DNA from: Larimichthys crocea
Taxonomy: Eukaryota; Chordata; Actinopteri; Sciaenidae
Direction of reading: 5' to 3'
NCBI RefSeq assembly: GCF_000972845.2
Contig: NC_040029.1
Span: 5,302,767-5,366,766, forward strand
DNA length: 64,000 nt
In this document: piece after piece, positions 13,901-26,540 of the stretch
Layout: each line of letters begins with the position of its first letter
Position numbering within the stretch: position 1 is the stretch's first letter
Position numbers and translations under genes: made by a program
The notes under the pieces: model-generated
Told to the model about the DNA's origin: nothing
The model's input: only the letters and a program-made list of their open reading frames with translations
The model's database searches: none

Positions 13901-14259
13901 CTTTTTCAAAGCTGTTCACTCGAGAGTGAAGTCACTCCAGCTATTCCCAATGCCTGCAGTTATATGATTTATGTGATTTCCCCCGAATATATTGTCCCGT
14001 CCTATGAGGTTTCTCATATTCAATTGTTTTGATGGATCTTCTAAAACAACGCCTTTTTCAATAAGGAAATATATCCTTATTGTGGTGTGTTTCAGGGTTT
14101 CTATATTGGAGCATCCTCAGAGATTGTTGCATTGTCATTTCTTTAGGGTTCATTTTTTTTTCCAATAGTATATTTTTCAGTGCTTTCTGGCATCCAGCAT
14201 CCCAGCTCATTTTTTAACAAGCAGCATCCTCTCTCAGATGAAAGATTTATCTTTTGCAC
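4976..14259. other. Intronic DNA, no gene
   Basis: No exon, tRNA or complete element is recognised. Contents worth recording are a G-rich tract at 6518-6559, a (TG)10 run at 7944-7964, short poly-T runs (8410-8421, 11247-11259), a GGTACC-flanked motif near 9241-9260, a 17-nt inverted repeat at 9307-9323, a GCCTTCG/CGAAGGC hairpin at 12537-12554, the palindrome AATTGGCCAATT at 12887-12898 and a CA-rich patch near 13340-13360. The open frames of 60-108 codons show no domain, no codon regularity and no homology that I can recall. Confidence 0.6.
7944..7964. repeat. (TG)10 microsatellite
   Basis: Uninterrupted TG run flanked by GTTTG and TTTGTG. Confidence 0.95.
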
Positions 14260-14269
14260 CTCAAGGATA

Positions 14270-15020
14270 TCCATCATAACAAGTGGCTGCAACTCAACAA
14301 AGCACACAAAGGTTCAGTTACATTTTGACTCCATATTAGAATAGGCGGGACAGAATCTGATCTCCTCTGTGCGACTGTTGGTGTCAGGCGTGGTGGTTGC
14401 AGCATCTCTGAAACGGCCGTAAATATGGTGTTTTTCCATGCACTGCGGTGCATCGAAGCCATTAGCAGCAGGTCTGTGGGTGAAACAGATGAGCAGGGTC
14501 AGAGGTGTTTGGCCAGACATGAAGATATTAGAAAGTCCAAATAAAAGTGGTGTGCTGTTGAAGCATTGAACAGATAGGAATGAAAACGAGGCCACTGTGG
14601 GCACGCCACTGCCATACCTGGACAATTGAGGACAATTTTTGTCGCAACATATGTGGAAAGAAATAGAAAAAGGCACGAATCCACGGAGGCATCCTGCCTT
14701 GTTTACAGGCTCGTGGTTAGAATGCAGTAGTGTAGAGAGACTTTTCTGGGCCCGTATCAGACACCTCAAAGCCAACTGAGCATTGACTTGAAAGCCACAG
14801 CTTACTCGTAATGTTGCTCACTGTGTCCGTGGCCACAACAAATGGATACTTCTACCAGCAGTACAATCTGCCATGGCACAAAGGACTCATCATCTCTGGA
14901 TGGCTCCAGGAACACAAGTGGATATCAGTTTACATAGTCTCCAGATCTAAAGTCAACAGAGCTTTGGCAGGAGGTAAAAGATCATTTGAAGTGGCAGGTG
15001 AGCAATGGATCCATTAACCT
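14270..15020 (+). mobile_element. Decayed Tc1/mariner-type DNA transposon
   Basis: Several blocks line up in order with a Tc1-like element I remember as abundant in fish genomes. They are a 5' block with TGTGCGACTGTTGGTGTCAG and GCAGCATCTCTGAAAC (14370-14415), GGTCAGAGG..TTGGCCAGAC (14498-14518), CATCCTGCCTTGTTTACAGG (14690-14709), a block with TGAGCATTGACTTGAAAGCC and GTTGCTCACTGTG (14778-14825), and CCAGCAGTACAATCTGCCAT continuing to about 15010, which corresponds to the catalytic-domain region before the DLNPIE-type motif. The reading frame is broken throughout, deletions are evident and no terminal inverted repeats are visible, so it is an inactive fossil. The 153-codon antisense frame at 14314-14775 is a by-product. 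Boundaries are approximate. Confidence 0.6.
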
Positions 15021-18000
15021 TTTGTTCCAAAGCATGACACATCTGCACATATCTGCCCATTTCAGAGAGGTACAGCATGTTTATACTCTATATTGCTACA
15101 GGTATTGCCACCTTTTGTGTGAATAAGTGATGCTTATTCAAGCTTTTTCCTGGTCTGCTTTTTTTGATTTCATAGAGATCCTTACTCCATGTTGTAAAGC
15201 AGCAGAAGTGATAATGTGCAGATCCCACTGGCCCATTTTTAGCTGGAAGAAATATGCAGGAGTAGTGTTACATTTCACTGTTTATAACACAGGCTGTTTG
15301 TCCTTTGTTGGATGGTCCGCTTAAAAAAAAAAAAAATTGGGGGCATAAATTAAGTGTACCCACTATTCCAGGCACCAGTACACCACTGGGTACTACTAGA
15401 CAGTTTCAAATAAATGTTGCAATTTCAAAACGGCGAGCCTCTCAGGGACAGTTACTGTGGAGCACTGAACAACAACTCTAACACTAGAGACTTGTACTTG
15501 GCTCCTTTATGGAAGTCCAGTGGAGAATTCAACCAGTGCCTGCATGGTCCATATTTTTATAACAATAATAACAATAATAATAATATGCTTCCATGTTTAG
15601 CCAATGAATGGATCCACTGTTAAATTCCCAGGATAGTCACTGTATGTTGCATGGCGTACCCTGCTGCCCTCAGCTGAGGCAGCACACAACCTGCAATTTT
15701 AAAAACATTATTCTCATGTGTGTTTTTTGTTTGTTTTGAGAGAACTTGCAATTCTTTTCACAATCACCACTGATGCTATTATACAAGACGCATAAATTCA
15801 GCGGTTTAAATCAGATGTGCTTTCAAGGAGACTGTGATGAATACCTGAGCAAAAAAAGACCTGAAGGCTTACAAGCAGGCATTTTATAAAGACGTACATA
15901 ATCACACATACAGATGTATGAATGGAGGAAATGATCAGTTCAACATAAAAACAAGAGGAAAAAATGTTTGTATTAATATTGTTGAGTGCCATATTTAGAA
16001 GCTTGCTCAACCAATAGCTGCTCATGTTGCCTAAAAGCTGAGGACCAATAAGCGTACGCGGTGACTGCCCCACCTGCAATGCTGCTATCGCAGCAACTGG
16101 GCGTAAATGGTGAAGCTTCTGAAGAATTGTGAATCCAGTTCTCAGACATTATGCTCTCTCTAGCTTCCTGTTCTCATGTAGTAGTTAAACATTATCTACT
16201 CCATCAGAGATCATCAGAGACCACACTCATCCTCGACTCTGCTCCGTTTCACCCGCCGCCCTCAGGCAGATGTTTCAGGGCAACAGCCGCGAGGTCCTCC
16301 CCGCTAAAATAACAGTTATTTTGCCAGAGCTCTAAAAATTGAACTCCCACACAGCAGCACCATCACAGGCAACAGCAGCATCATTGTTCTCATGAACACT
16401 GAACTGCTCTGTATATCTGACTGGTCTGCACATTTTATGCAGTCACTGCTGTTTGTGAAATCTGTTTGCTGAATGAAAATTGCAGCAGTTATGTTGCGTG
16501 GTAATGAAAGCACTTTTCCTTCAGCTGAGGTCACATTAACAATTTACAATGGCATTTTTCCAGTCTATTGACCTGTATATTTAGCCATGAAAAAGAAAAG
16601 TGCACAATAAAACCTTGGAAGTGCTTGATGACGGCCTCCTGAAAATACAATTTACTTCCAAAAGCAGCACAGTCAGTATTAAATGTACTAACGTGCAGTA
16701 TCTACTAGTATTAAAGTCAAGCAATTGACTCAAGTAATGTTTTTATAATGTTACATCATGATTTTGATCATTTTACCTACCAACAGAAACTATAGTTGAC
16801 AAGGTGACTTAGTGAGTTCAATTTGCTGGTTATGGAATGGTGGTCCATTTATCCCCTCTGCCCCGAGGAAGCCAGTTACTTTTTCAAAATTTTAACAGGC
16901 TCTGACAGCTGCTGACAAATTTCTTCTTCTTTCCAGCGCTCCCTTCGGCTTACGTCCAGTTTGAAGACATTCTTGCCAACCTATCCAACACATTAAAGTC
17001 CTCGAGTCCTTCACTGTCTGTCAGATTCACTCTAATGACATATCTGCTAATATATCAGATCATATCTGGGGTGGTTTGCACACCTATGTTATACTGGCAG
17101 ATTTTGTACACTTTGAAGTCAGGCTTTCTTTCAAATCCAGTGATGAGTTGACAGCATAGATATATAATTTGTTAAGCTCATTAATATAAAGACTTTTTTT
17201 TAATTAAATCTTTGATTTGACAGTCAAATTAAAATCATTTCTTCAAAATAAAAGTTTGGACGATTTCCCAATAACTCAGCTGCACTCATTTGTGTGTGGT
17301 GTCGGACTATATATACAAAAACAAAACAGTATTTCAGACATTATTATCTAAATTATCCCTCCGGTACTCTGGTGGAAATTGCACCAATACTACAGTTGTA
17401 ATTTAATTAGTTTTTACTCTGTGCTGTTTGGAACAATCCCAGCACCACACCTCTACAGGAATGGGTCAGTCGATGCACCACTTTGGCCCAGACTGTATTA
17501 TCCCAACACCTAACAACATCAGCCTCGGCTGTACTTTATGTTTAGTGCTAATTAGTAAATAATTAATTAATTACTTAGTCCTAAGAAAAGCATTATTAAA
17601 AGCATGGTAGCTTGCCGATCTAAGTCTAAGATTCTTGCCTGGCTCTAGAGTCTTGTTATGACAGAATATCTGTCTCATCAAGTGAAAGGGCAAGAGTTAC
17701 ATGAAAGGAAACATATTACAAGCTCATATTCATGAAACTTTTCATCACTCTAGCATTTTGTAAAAGTTGTGCATGGTGCTATGCAGCCAAAAAAAATCTG
17801 CTCTTGCCAAGGCTGGATCACCAACTGGGCGACCGCCAGGTCCCAGAATCCCAGAGGACTAAAAAAAAAACCCAGTTTCACTTGTTGTCAGTAGCGACCC
17901 TGCAAACATTTTCCCTTGGCCTCTTTGGTTAACGATAATTAGTTCACCACTTTCTTGCATGAAATGCTAAAATACTTGTTATGTATACAGTACATTATCA

Positions 18001-18510
18001 ATTCTATTAGACGAGTCCCTGACTATGATTGGCGTTTAATAAAGAAAATCAGCCCATTTCTGATTTCTGATCTGAAGAAATTGAATTAGAAACATAACAG
18101 GGGTTGATTATGTAACTCGTAGGATGGAAAGACCAAATCATCTATTTTTTCGTTTTGCATGTGTATGACTAACAAGGTTTGCCCCTCAAGGTGCTCTAAA
18201 ACTGCTTTCATTTATTTTCTCCCGTGGAACTTAGACTGCATCTTTCTTTTAACGATCACACCATACACCCATACACACACTTAATCTATGTCTGCTGAAG
18301 TGGTCTTTAATGAGGTGTGAACAGAGGACCACAACCTTCTCCCTCCTCCTCCTCCCTCCCTTTTTCATCTCCCCCCTCTCCCGCTCTCTCTCACCCCCTG
18401 AGAGCGACAGAAACAGACGGACTGAGTGACAAAGACACACAGCGAGGCGACAGACAGACAGGGGTGGGGAAGAGCGAAGGCGATGGTGGAGTTAATGGGA
18501 GAGAACGGGG

Positions 18511-18531
18511 TTTTTTTTTTTTTTTTTTTTT
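18511..18531. repeat. Poly-T run (21)
   Basis: Uninterrupted T21 following GAACGGGG. Confidence 0.95.
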
Positions 18532-18674
18532 CCTATTTCATTACTTCATCTCCCCATCCATCATCATGTGATCACAGCGAGAGCAGATCACAGGGCCTGT
18601 GAGGGACACTTTAAAGATTTTCTCTCTCGCTGATACCAACGTCAGGCTTTTCAGTGTTTATGTGTGCAGGGATA

Positions 18675-18694
18675 TGTGTGTGTGTGTGTGTGTG
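18675..18694. repeat. (TG)10 microsatellite
   Basis: Uninterrupted TG run preceded by GGATA. Confidence 0.95.
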
Positions 18695-21600
18695 GCGAAG
18701 CAGGTCAGGCTGGATGTGTTGCTAGCCCCTCAGCGAAAAGCCTGCCCACTCCCACTCATAATAACCCACCACAGAATTATGGTTTTGTAGTTGAAGACCG
18801 GCCAGCTTCACTAATGCATCTCAAAAAATGTTGTGTGTCTGTCTGTGAATGTGTGTGTTTGTATGCCTTCCAGCATGGTGGGATCCCACTGTCGGACGGC
18901 GTATCGGCTGCGTGCCCTTGATTTGGATGAAGGGCAGTATTTCTACCGGAGTTAAATAGCTGTTACCTTTAGCTTTCAAATGAGCTTATTATTTAAAAAA
19001 ATATATATGCAGGAACTTTGATTACCTTCCAGCTTTGGGATTTCACCTTCACCTGGCTCGGTACAACCTGCGAATTAAAATAAGGATTCACATTCGAATG
19101 AGGGATGGCCTCTGTGTTCTCGCTCTCACTTTAAAGCACAAAAACAATTGAAATACACCAGTCTTCTCAGCTTATGTTTAAAAGTGGGGGTTATGACAGT
19201 GAACAGTGTGTCATGCTACTTTAATTGAGGCTCAGTAGAGTAATCCTGTTTGCTCAGATGAATTAGGAATTGTCACAGGCAGAGCATACAGGAGACCAAG
19301 GTCTCAGTTTCAAGTAACTCAACGGTAATGTGTGTGTTGCCTGGAGAGCTTTAAGATAGAAGACAAAGTCAAGTATTAATGCTGCATATGAGATGTGAAA
19401 GTTACATACTGGACCACGATAGACCTCAAAACAAATTGTGATCTTACAAACTGAGATTTAAGATTTAAGAATGTACTTTTTCCGCCTCCAGCAGACGTGA
19501 AAACATCCCTCTGCTCATGCATCGCTCTGCACAGTCAAGGCCAAACATCCAAGTGAAGAATCAACAAAGAAAATCACAAAGAATATTTAATCGTATACAC
19601 TTAATGTTCCCAACGTCAAGATCGAATCTGCACACTTTGTTCCAAATGGATTTTTATGTTTTACTACTTGATGGCACTTCCCTCATGCATGTGCATCCGC
19701 CAGACAACATAGTACGTCTCCTGCTGCTTACACAAGACATAAAATGCATAATTAATAACATTTTTTTACCCAAGAGCAAAAGGTTGTTTCATTTTTCTCA
19801 TAGGTTAAGTAAGATGAAATGAGACTGATTGTGAAGGAGAGACATTTTTAAATATAATGGATCAGGATAACAAGATTTTTCTTAGATTTATATCCAGTAG
19901 GTAAAGATGGTTTGTTTGTATAGAGCCTGACAGCCCCACCTTTTCAGTCTTTAACTTCTGAATAATGGTATAAGATCTCGTTCATGCCTCGTTTTTTCTC
20001 TGTTCGCTTCCATCAGAAACCGGTTGGTTCGGTCAGAACAGAAATGTTCTGCGCGTTGTATTAATAGGACATGACTAAACTTACAGGTGTTCTGGGTGTT
20101 ACAGCAGTTGCAAGGAGCAGCTTTAAAGCTTTCAGGTTATTTTCAACCTGTGCCGCATTTTCCATCTTCCCGTTTCGAACATCCTGGCAGTCGATTGTGT
20201 TACTTCAAACACGATCATGCTCGCTGACTTCCAGGTGCTACTGAAGGCAGCTGCTAGGAGTGCTTCTCTATAATAACCTAACACTTGGCCAATGAAAGAA
20301 GTGATTAAAACGCCCATCTGACATTAAAAAAAACAAATACTGCGGTTGCACCTTATCTTTCTTAGATGTTTCTTAGTTGGAGTCTGTTAATTATCACAGT
20401 TATCAAAGGAGACTGTGAATTTTTCTGTGTTCCTCTTGTTTCATCGTTAATGCAAATATATATAATGTATAACTTTAAAACTTAGCAGTAGAAGCAAAGA
20501 GCTGTGGCTCCATGTTTGATGTTTTTATCCCCAGCTGGTTCTCTTTTCATGTTACTATAAATACATGCAGCCACATCCCTGCCCGTGCACCATTTTCTCT
20601 CCTCAAATTCAGCATTGTGTCGTGTAAGACAAACCACCAGAGCGGAGCAACTCGTTTTTCTTTTTCAAATCTCGTAATGAAACAAACTAATAATTTGAGC
20701 ATATTTCGCCAAGAAAAAGGTAATTAAGGTAATGAGATTTCTTTACACAGCGCTGAAACGTGCCAGGCACAGAGAAACGCATAATTCGCTGTGCTTCTTT
20801 TTTTTTGAATTTGTAATTAATGAGCTCACATAAGCATTTTTTTTTTTTTCCGCCTGCTTTCAGCCCACTCACTTTAACAAATGCACGATCCTTTCATTTG
20901 AGCCCATGTTACGGTTTAGTCTGTCAACTGACTGGATGTCATAACAATGGAAGTTTTCGTTCATTAGCACGAGCGAAAGGAAAGTTCCATCTTTCGCAGA
21001 GTGCCTGTGAAATAAGCAGAGCATCCAAACAAATCAAAAGCTGGTGCCAACAGAGGCAAACTAAAGACAAACTATCTGCATACTGTGCGGTCTGCGTGTT
21101 TTTTTAAATATTTCACCAATAGCGTTTGACAGAGTTTTGCTTGATCTGCTCATCAGACACGTCTGCTCTGTGTTTCTCTGAGATGATTTAAAGTCTTAGC
21201 ATCTTCCGCTGATTACATAGTGTCTGAAAATCAATCAAGCCAATCAAGTCATTAGTGCTTTTTCATTGCAAGTAGAGCCTCAAAAAAATGTTGTTCGAAT
21301 ACCCCAATTGGCCAATGTTGTAGGTTTACCTGGCAAGAACCTCTAGCGACTGCACAAATTAACCATGACTGTGAACCATGACTATATTTTGTCATTTAGT
21401 GTGAAGGACTTGTCCTTGGAAAAAAAAAAATAGCTGACTTTTTGAGTGTATTTAAGTAACCTCGTCTGGACAGAATCTCGCCTACAGAATCCAACTCGGT
21501 AGTGCAAAAGTGAATTTCAAGGATCTTGCTGCTGCAATCTCAGTTGCCATATATTGCACAATTATGGAGGCCAAATAAAGCCTTGAATGTTCACAGAGAA

Positions 21601-22759
21601 TAACTAAATATCTAAACAGAAGACGAGGAAAGTCTCACCTGCTTTTTTAATCCGCAACTGTTGGGATGATAACTAGCTAGAAGGCTTTTCGCAAAACAGT
21701 CAATACAGACTGCAGCTAAACCCTCTCTCTCTCTCTTCTGGTGAGTTATATCACCAGAGAGCCGAAGTGTGGAGGAACCGGCTCGATGTGAACTCGGAAA
21801 ACCTTCCTCCGTTCTTTCACTCCTCTCACTTAAGACTCATTTCTTCGAGGGGGTTCAGCTCAGCGATCACTGCTCCAGTCAAAACCACGAGCCATTTGTA
21901 CCGAAACAAGCCTCGTCCCTCCGAGTATTTTCCAAGCACGCGGAGATAGAAAACCTCTCTGATGCCACTTTGAAGACTAGAACCAATTAGGGAATCATTA
22001 TAATGAGGAGCCTCTAAGTGCACGTCTTTTGTTACCCAGCAGCTGTCTAATTGGAGTTGGTGTGTTTTCGAAGGAGAGTTTGGACGAAGGCTGTTATAAT
22101 GTAACTGTGATACACTTTTAAATGAGGAACTCGCTCATGGCTGACATTCTGACAATATATATCACATTTCTTGGGCAGAAAGTTTTGTTTCACTTTTTTT
22201 TCTCCCCCTTTTTTGCTTATGCTAATAGATACTCTATGCATTCATGGTATTTCGAGAAGCTCCCATTTTCCAGTCATATTAGCAATACGCAGCTGAAAAT
22301 ACTGCATCTCCTGCAGCAGCTCTTAACCTTCCCATGCCCACTGCAGCTGTGAATGATTTTTACCTTAGGGTAGACTCTGTAGATTCAGAAATGGTTGACT
22401 AGGTACACAGCTGCTGTATATACAGTGCCGTTTGTATTGCAGGCCATGTCAAAGCCATATCATCGCTTACACACTCATTTTTACAAGGAGTGAATAGCAT
22501 TAGCATTGAAGCAGCTGCTGCTTTGAAACCATGTGCATTGATGTTTAAAGCTTTGAATGGGTAATTCTGAGTCATAGTAATTTATCCATTTCTTCTCCGT
22601 CCACTCTTTAAATATTCTATTTCCGTGTGTTTGTTCCCATTTTAAATGCAGCCTTTATTGTGCTCTTTAATGAATAAATCATACTCCCACTATCCATGGG
22701 GGAGAAAGATGTAGAATTTAATGTGTTCTTCCTTTTATCTTCTGTTTGTCTTTTCACAG

Positions 22760-22834
22760 CTCCCCTGACAGACAAGCCACCAAAAATCCTTTTCCCTTCA
22801 GAGAGTCAGATGAGCGTCATAGAGATGGCAATAG
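22760..22834 (+). CDS. il1rapl2: Internal exon of il1rapl2 (start of Ig domain 3)
   Basis: This 75-nt exon encodes part of a single-pass synaptic receptor of the IL-1 receptor family (three extracellular Ig domains, a membrane segment and a cytoplasmic TIR domain), which acts in trans-synaptic adhesion. The peptide reads PLTDKPPKILFPSESQ and then MSVIEMAIG. As I recall the human proteins, IL1RAPL2 has KILFPSENQMSVIE here and IL1RAPL1 has KLLYPMESKLTIQE, so the paralogue call favours IL1RAPL2. The exon follows a long pyrimidine tract and cacag (acceptor at 22758-22759) and ends ATAG|gtaagg (donor at 22835). It is phase 1 on both sides: the first G of the opening Ala codon must come from the previous exon. 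The peptide is the linker leading into Ig domain 3; the Ig3 cysteines lie in the next exon, which is not in this window. The family call is firm; il1rapl2 over il1rapl1 is likely but rests on about 25 residues. Confidence 0.88.
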
Positions 22835-25800
22835 GTAAGGAAACATGTTTCATTCTCCACACTGACGCCCTTTTTTTTCTTGTCCGTTGACGAAATGTGC
22901 GGTGTCATAACGGCATTGCTTCAAATTTTTGGATAAGTCGATCAATTCAAAGTCGGTCCTGTTCTACTTAACTGCTGCTTTGTTTTGACCAGTTCCTTCA
23001 CTGCTGTGCATACATATTGTGACCTTTAGCAAATAAACGTTATGGTTTTCACAATTGCCATTATCTGAAACAAGCCGATATTCGAGACTCTGTCCCTAAG
23101 AGTCCTTCCTGTTTTTTAAGTGCTCCCATTTTAATTTGTAGTTGATGCTGTTGTCTTCATAATATCAGGATCATCCCAATTCATTCAATCCCTGCAACAG
23201 CACAGTTGTATCATACTCACTGCTCCATTACTCCTAGTTTCCTAGTTTTTAAAAGGAATACCTATTTTAAGTCACTTCTACCTTGATGCTTTTTTAATTG
23301 CTGCACAAATATCTCATTTAAAAGGCTCCCGGCAGCTTAAGTTAAATAATCCTTTCTTAGCAGGTCTTCAGTGTGAAACATCTGCTGCACGTCGAAGCAA
23401 TCGAAAGTGAAAACCATATTTTACTTGTTGTTTTCACCCCCGAAAGAACATATCGAACTCTCTTTCTCCTGCTGCTATCTAGTCATGCGGATAGTTTTGG
23501 TTTTATTTCATGGGGTTTTAAAATATATATGAGATTTCTGCCTCCACCTCAATACAGTTGAAGTGGATGGACTTTCACTGGTTGTATAATGAACCCTGTC
23601 CAGTGTCCTGTGCTGTCACAACATATATTTACCGCACTTTGTAATAAATAACGCGGGAATGTTTTCAGCAGTTGAACTGTATTGATCTCCTATACCTTCC
23701 TATAAGTTTAATTAGTGTTCCGGATCTGCACAGATCCGACTGAAAGGAACCCGTGTTCAGTACAAGATTTTCAATTAGGTCTCTACTATGTCAAAAACTG
23801 GATGAGTCATTCGCCACATTTAAGAAGAAGCAAGCGAATCAGCTGCCTTTTCCTCTCTTGCCCTGTCGAGTGTCTCTTTAATCACACTGCGCAACATGGA
23901 TGCAGCTTGTGTTTGTTCAGCTTTAATGAGTCAGTAATGAATCAAAGTGGTGTGTTTGAGAAATCATACATAATCTTCCCTCAGATTACATCCAGGTTTA
24001 TGATGTTAGCGTAACTTCAAATGGTTGCGTCCGTTTCTACCTCGGAACGGCAGTCTTTCGTTTACCTTCGCCTTTTGATGCAAGGGGGGGCTCATGGGAA
24101 AATTCTCGCTTTGTGCCTCGTTGGGCGAGAGCTCAGCTGTTGGTGGAACAGAAAATGGGTCATGATGAAGGCTTCCTTTGAAGTAAATTTGTCATGGACA
24201 ATGAACACAACTGGCTCGCAGAGGTAAAAGGTGGCAATCAGGAAATAGGCAGCAATCATTGTAGCTTTAGAATGATGACGGATAAAAGCCTTTCTGGCTT
24301 TTTTTTTTTCCCACCTGATTGATGGTGGATGATGGTGATTTTCCAAATCCATTACCTAAGAGATAGCTGGGCGTGATCAAAAGAAAAAAATCTAATTTTG
24401 ATATTTTTATTGTAGTTTTTTTGGAGCTTTCTAGACATTCATCCCCTTAACTACATTAAATCTATCAGACTGATGTTTCATCCTGATTTTGAGTTTCAGT
24501 GGATGAGTAGGAATTGTGCTTCCAATGCTCCTCCCTCCACCTCTGCACCCATTGATATTCTGCACAGAGTCAGCAGCTCTGTGTACATAATATATGAACA
24601 TCTATTTGATTCTCTGCCCGTACAAGCCCCTATCACTTCCTCTCAGTATTTGGCCAGCACGCTCTTGTCATCCACAGAGAGGCCCAGTCAAACGCGGCGT
24701 ATCCTTCCGCGGTTCTTTGCAGAATTTTAGTATTCACTCTTCCATGAAATATAGAAGCGCAAATGGCCTCGGCTGACAGTTAATTAGGCAGGTGAGAGGG
24801 AGAAAGCAAGAGGAGTGGGGAAAGGCGAGCGCGGAGAGACACTCTGCAAGCTCTTGTTGTAGAGCTCGAGGGGTGAACAGAGAGAACGGGAATCTGTAAA
24901 CGGGCGGTCCCAATTAATCAGCGTGCACTTTTCGTCCGTGGCCCACTCTGTTTTTTGTGCCTCCTAATGGATGCGGTTGCTCAATTATAATTGATTCAAT
25001 TTAAAATGCTTGATTTAAAACATGTTGTGTAAATGCTCTTCGCAGCCCCCTCGGTGGTCATGTCTTTCCGCTGCTTTCTCCGCGGGACGGATCAGATGCG
25101 GTTTTGGGTCCGTAATTCAGTCTGACAGTTGAATGCGCATTGCTTTCACTCTGTCTCGGGCAGATGCAGAATAATTGACTGCAGTCTAACCAAGCAGACT
25201 AACTGCAAGCACGAGTCTGTTTCTAGTAGAGTGCTAATGCGTACGATTTGTAAACACTAAACACTTTGACAATGCGGTGATTAATTTCCTTAATGCATTA
25301 CATGTTTTTGTGTTTTGCCTGGTGAATGAAGGAATGCATGCAACTACAGACTAACTTGCAGACACAAACCTGTTTTGTTAGGCTCTATTCTGCTGCCAGC
25401 TTTGATTTGATGCAATGCTGTTTTCCATGCAGAGCTGACATGTCACTTGTGGCCTTCATCGCCTACCTATCCTGACATTTTACTTTGGCTTAGATTGAAT
25501 TTACGACCGTTGTGTCACTCTGTTTGTGATGTTCACTGTGGGAATACAGAGCAGGCTCCCCTGTGATCTTGATTGGCTGTTAAAACTTCAAGCCCTTTCA
25601 ACTGCCTCCTTCCTCGGGATATCACACTTCATCCCCTGACACTTGACATTACGACACCGCAGCGAGTTTTCTAAAATTGCAACGGAGAGAAACCAAGGTG
25701 AAGGCGTCTGAGCCTCTCATGATTGACTTGTTAGCTCTCGGATGAATGCTTTACTTTACAGTACAGCCATACAGTGCACTCTGTTATGCGTCATCAATTT

Positions 25801-26164
25801 GTAATATTCATTTTGAGTAAATGAATACATTTTTCAATGGGGTTTATTTACTCTCCCCTCTTCTTGTGCCTCAGTTAGTGATTTGCTTTGTTCCCCGCAA
25901 TACCTTTTGGGACCTGTTAGGGAATGGGGGGAATTTGTTGTTTTCAGTCAATGATTGGCAGTAACCCAGCAATAAATTGTGAACACAGAAAACGGTCAAA
26001 GGTCGCACGTATACTCCCCTACCTATTTCCTTTAAGCTGCTGTCAGGGGACAAATTATCTCTGCATCTTAAAATGAATCTCTCCCTGTACGCTCGCAGAA
26101 AAATTTCCACCTTTTGCTTCCTGGATCTGGGCAGCCACTTGGACAACAATACAATTAAGTGAGC
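22835..26164. other. Downstream intron, no gene
   Basis: It begins with a consensus donor, gtaagg. No following exon of the receptor is visible: no frame resembles the expected Ig3 segment with its cysteine and YWMKG motif. No repeat is recognised apart from short T runs (24299-24309). Confidence 0.65.
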
Positions 26165-26540
26165 AGTTAGGAGAAACCTTGAATCTACAGCATTCGATGA
26201 TGTCTTGGAGAATAGCACGCTCCTTTCTGTGTTTCAACACGACAATGCACGAGGCCAGCTCCATACAGAAAAGGTTCTCCCAGTTTGATGTGAAAGAACT
26301 CGACTAACCTCCGCAGAGACTTGACCTCAACCCCATCTGACGTCTTTGGGATGGATTTGAATGCCATCCTTATCGGTCAGCATCAGCGGATAAGCTCACT
26401 AATCATGGTGCCGCTAACTTGGAGCAAGGCTCCTCGCTGGTGTGGCAGCATATTTTTGCTCATCACTGTACCATCGTTGTACTTTTTGATCATGGCAACA
26501 GGATTAATATAGATTAGGGGTCATAATGCAAAGTAATAGT
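26165..26540 (+). mobile_element. Tc1/mariner transposase relic (C-terminal part)
   Basis: The + strand carries the ordered landmarks of a Tc1-type transposase C-terminus in broken frames. These are GAAACCTTGAATCTACAGCAT (about 26174-26194), TTTCAACACGACAATGCACG (a decayed FQHDNA motif, 26232-26251), GACCTCAACCCCATCTGACGTCTTTGGGATG (26321-26351; the known DLNPIEHLWD motif with a stop codon at the E), and TCACTAATCATGG with the following GGAGCAA (26397-26425). A TTAATAT stretch near 26503 may mark the transposase end. The sequence differs clearly from the relic at 14270-15020, so this is a separate family. Stops and frameshifts make it inactive, and no terminal inverted repeats are visible. 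Confidence 0.72.

Larger units (their letters stand above)
15021..22759. other. Upstream intron next to the exon, no gene
   Basis: Mostly A/T-rich intron. It contains an ACA/ATA trinucleotide-like run (15561-15585), pyrimidine-rich DNA at 18340-18400, a T21 run (18511-18531), a (TG)10 run (18675-18694) and a CT run at about 21723-21737. The last 30 bases form a strong pyrimidine tract serving the exon acceptor. A short frame at 18921-18955 reading IWMKGS looks superficially like the Ig3 motif of the receptor but lies upstream of the exon that should precede it and lacks splice sites. Confidence 0.6.

Noticed and set aside
18921..18955. Short IWMKGS peptide resembling the YWMKG motif of receptor Ig domain 3
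   Set aside because: It lies upstream of the exon that should come before it, lacks splice sites and the surrounding residues do not match.
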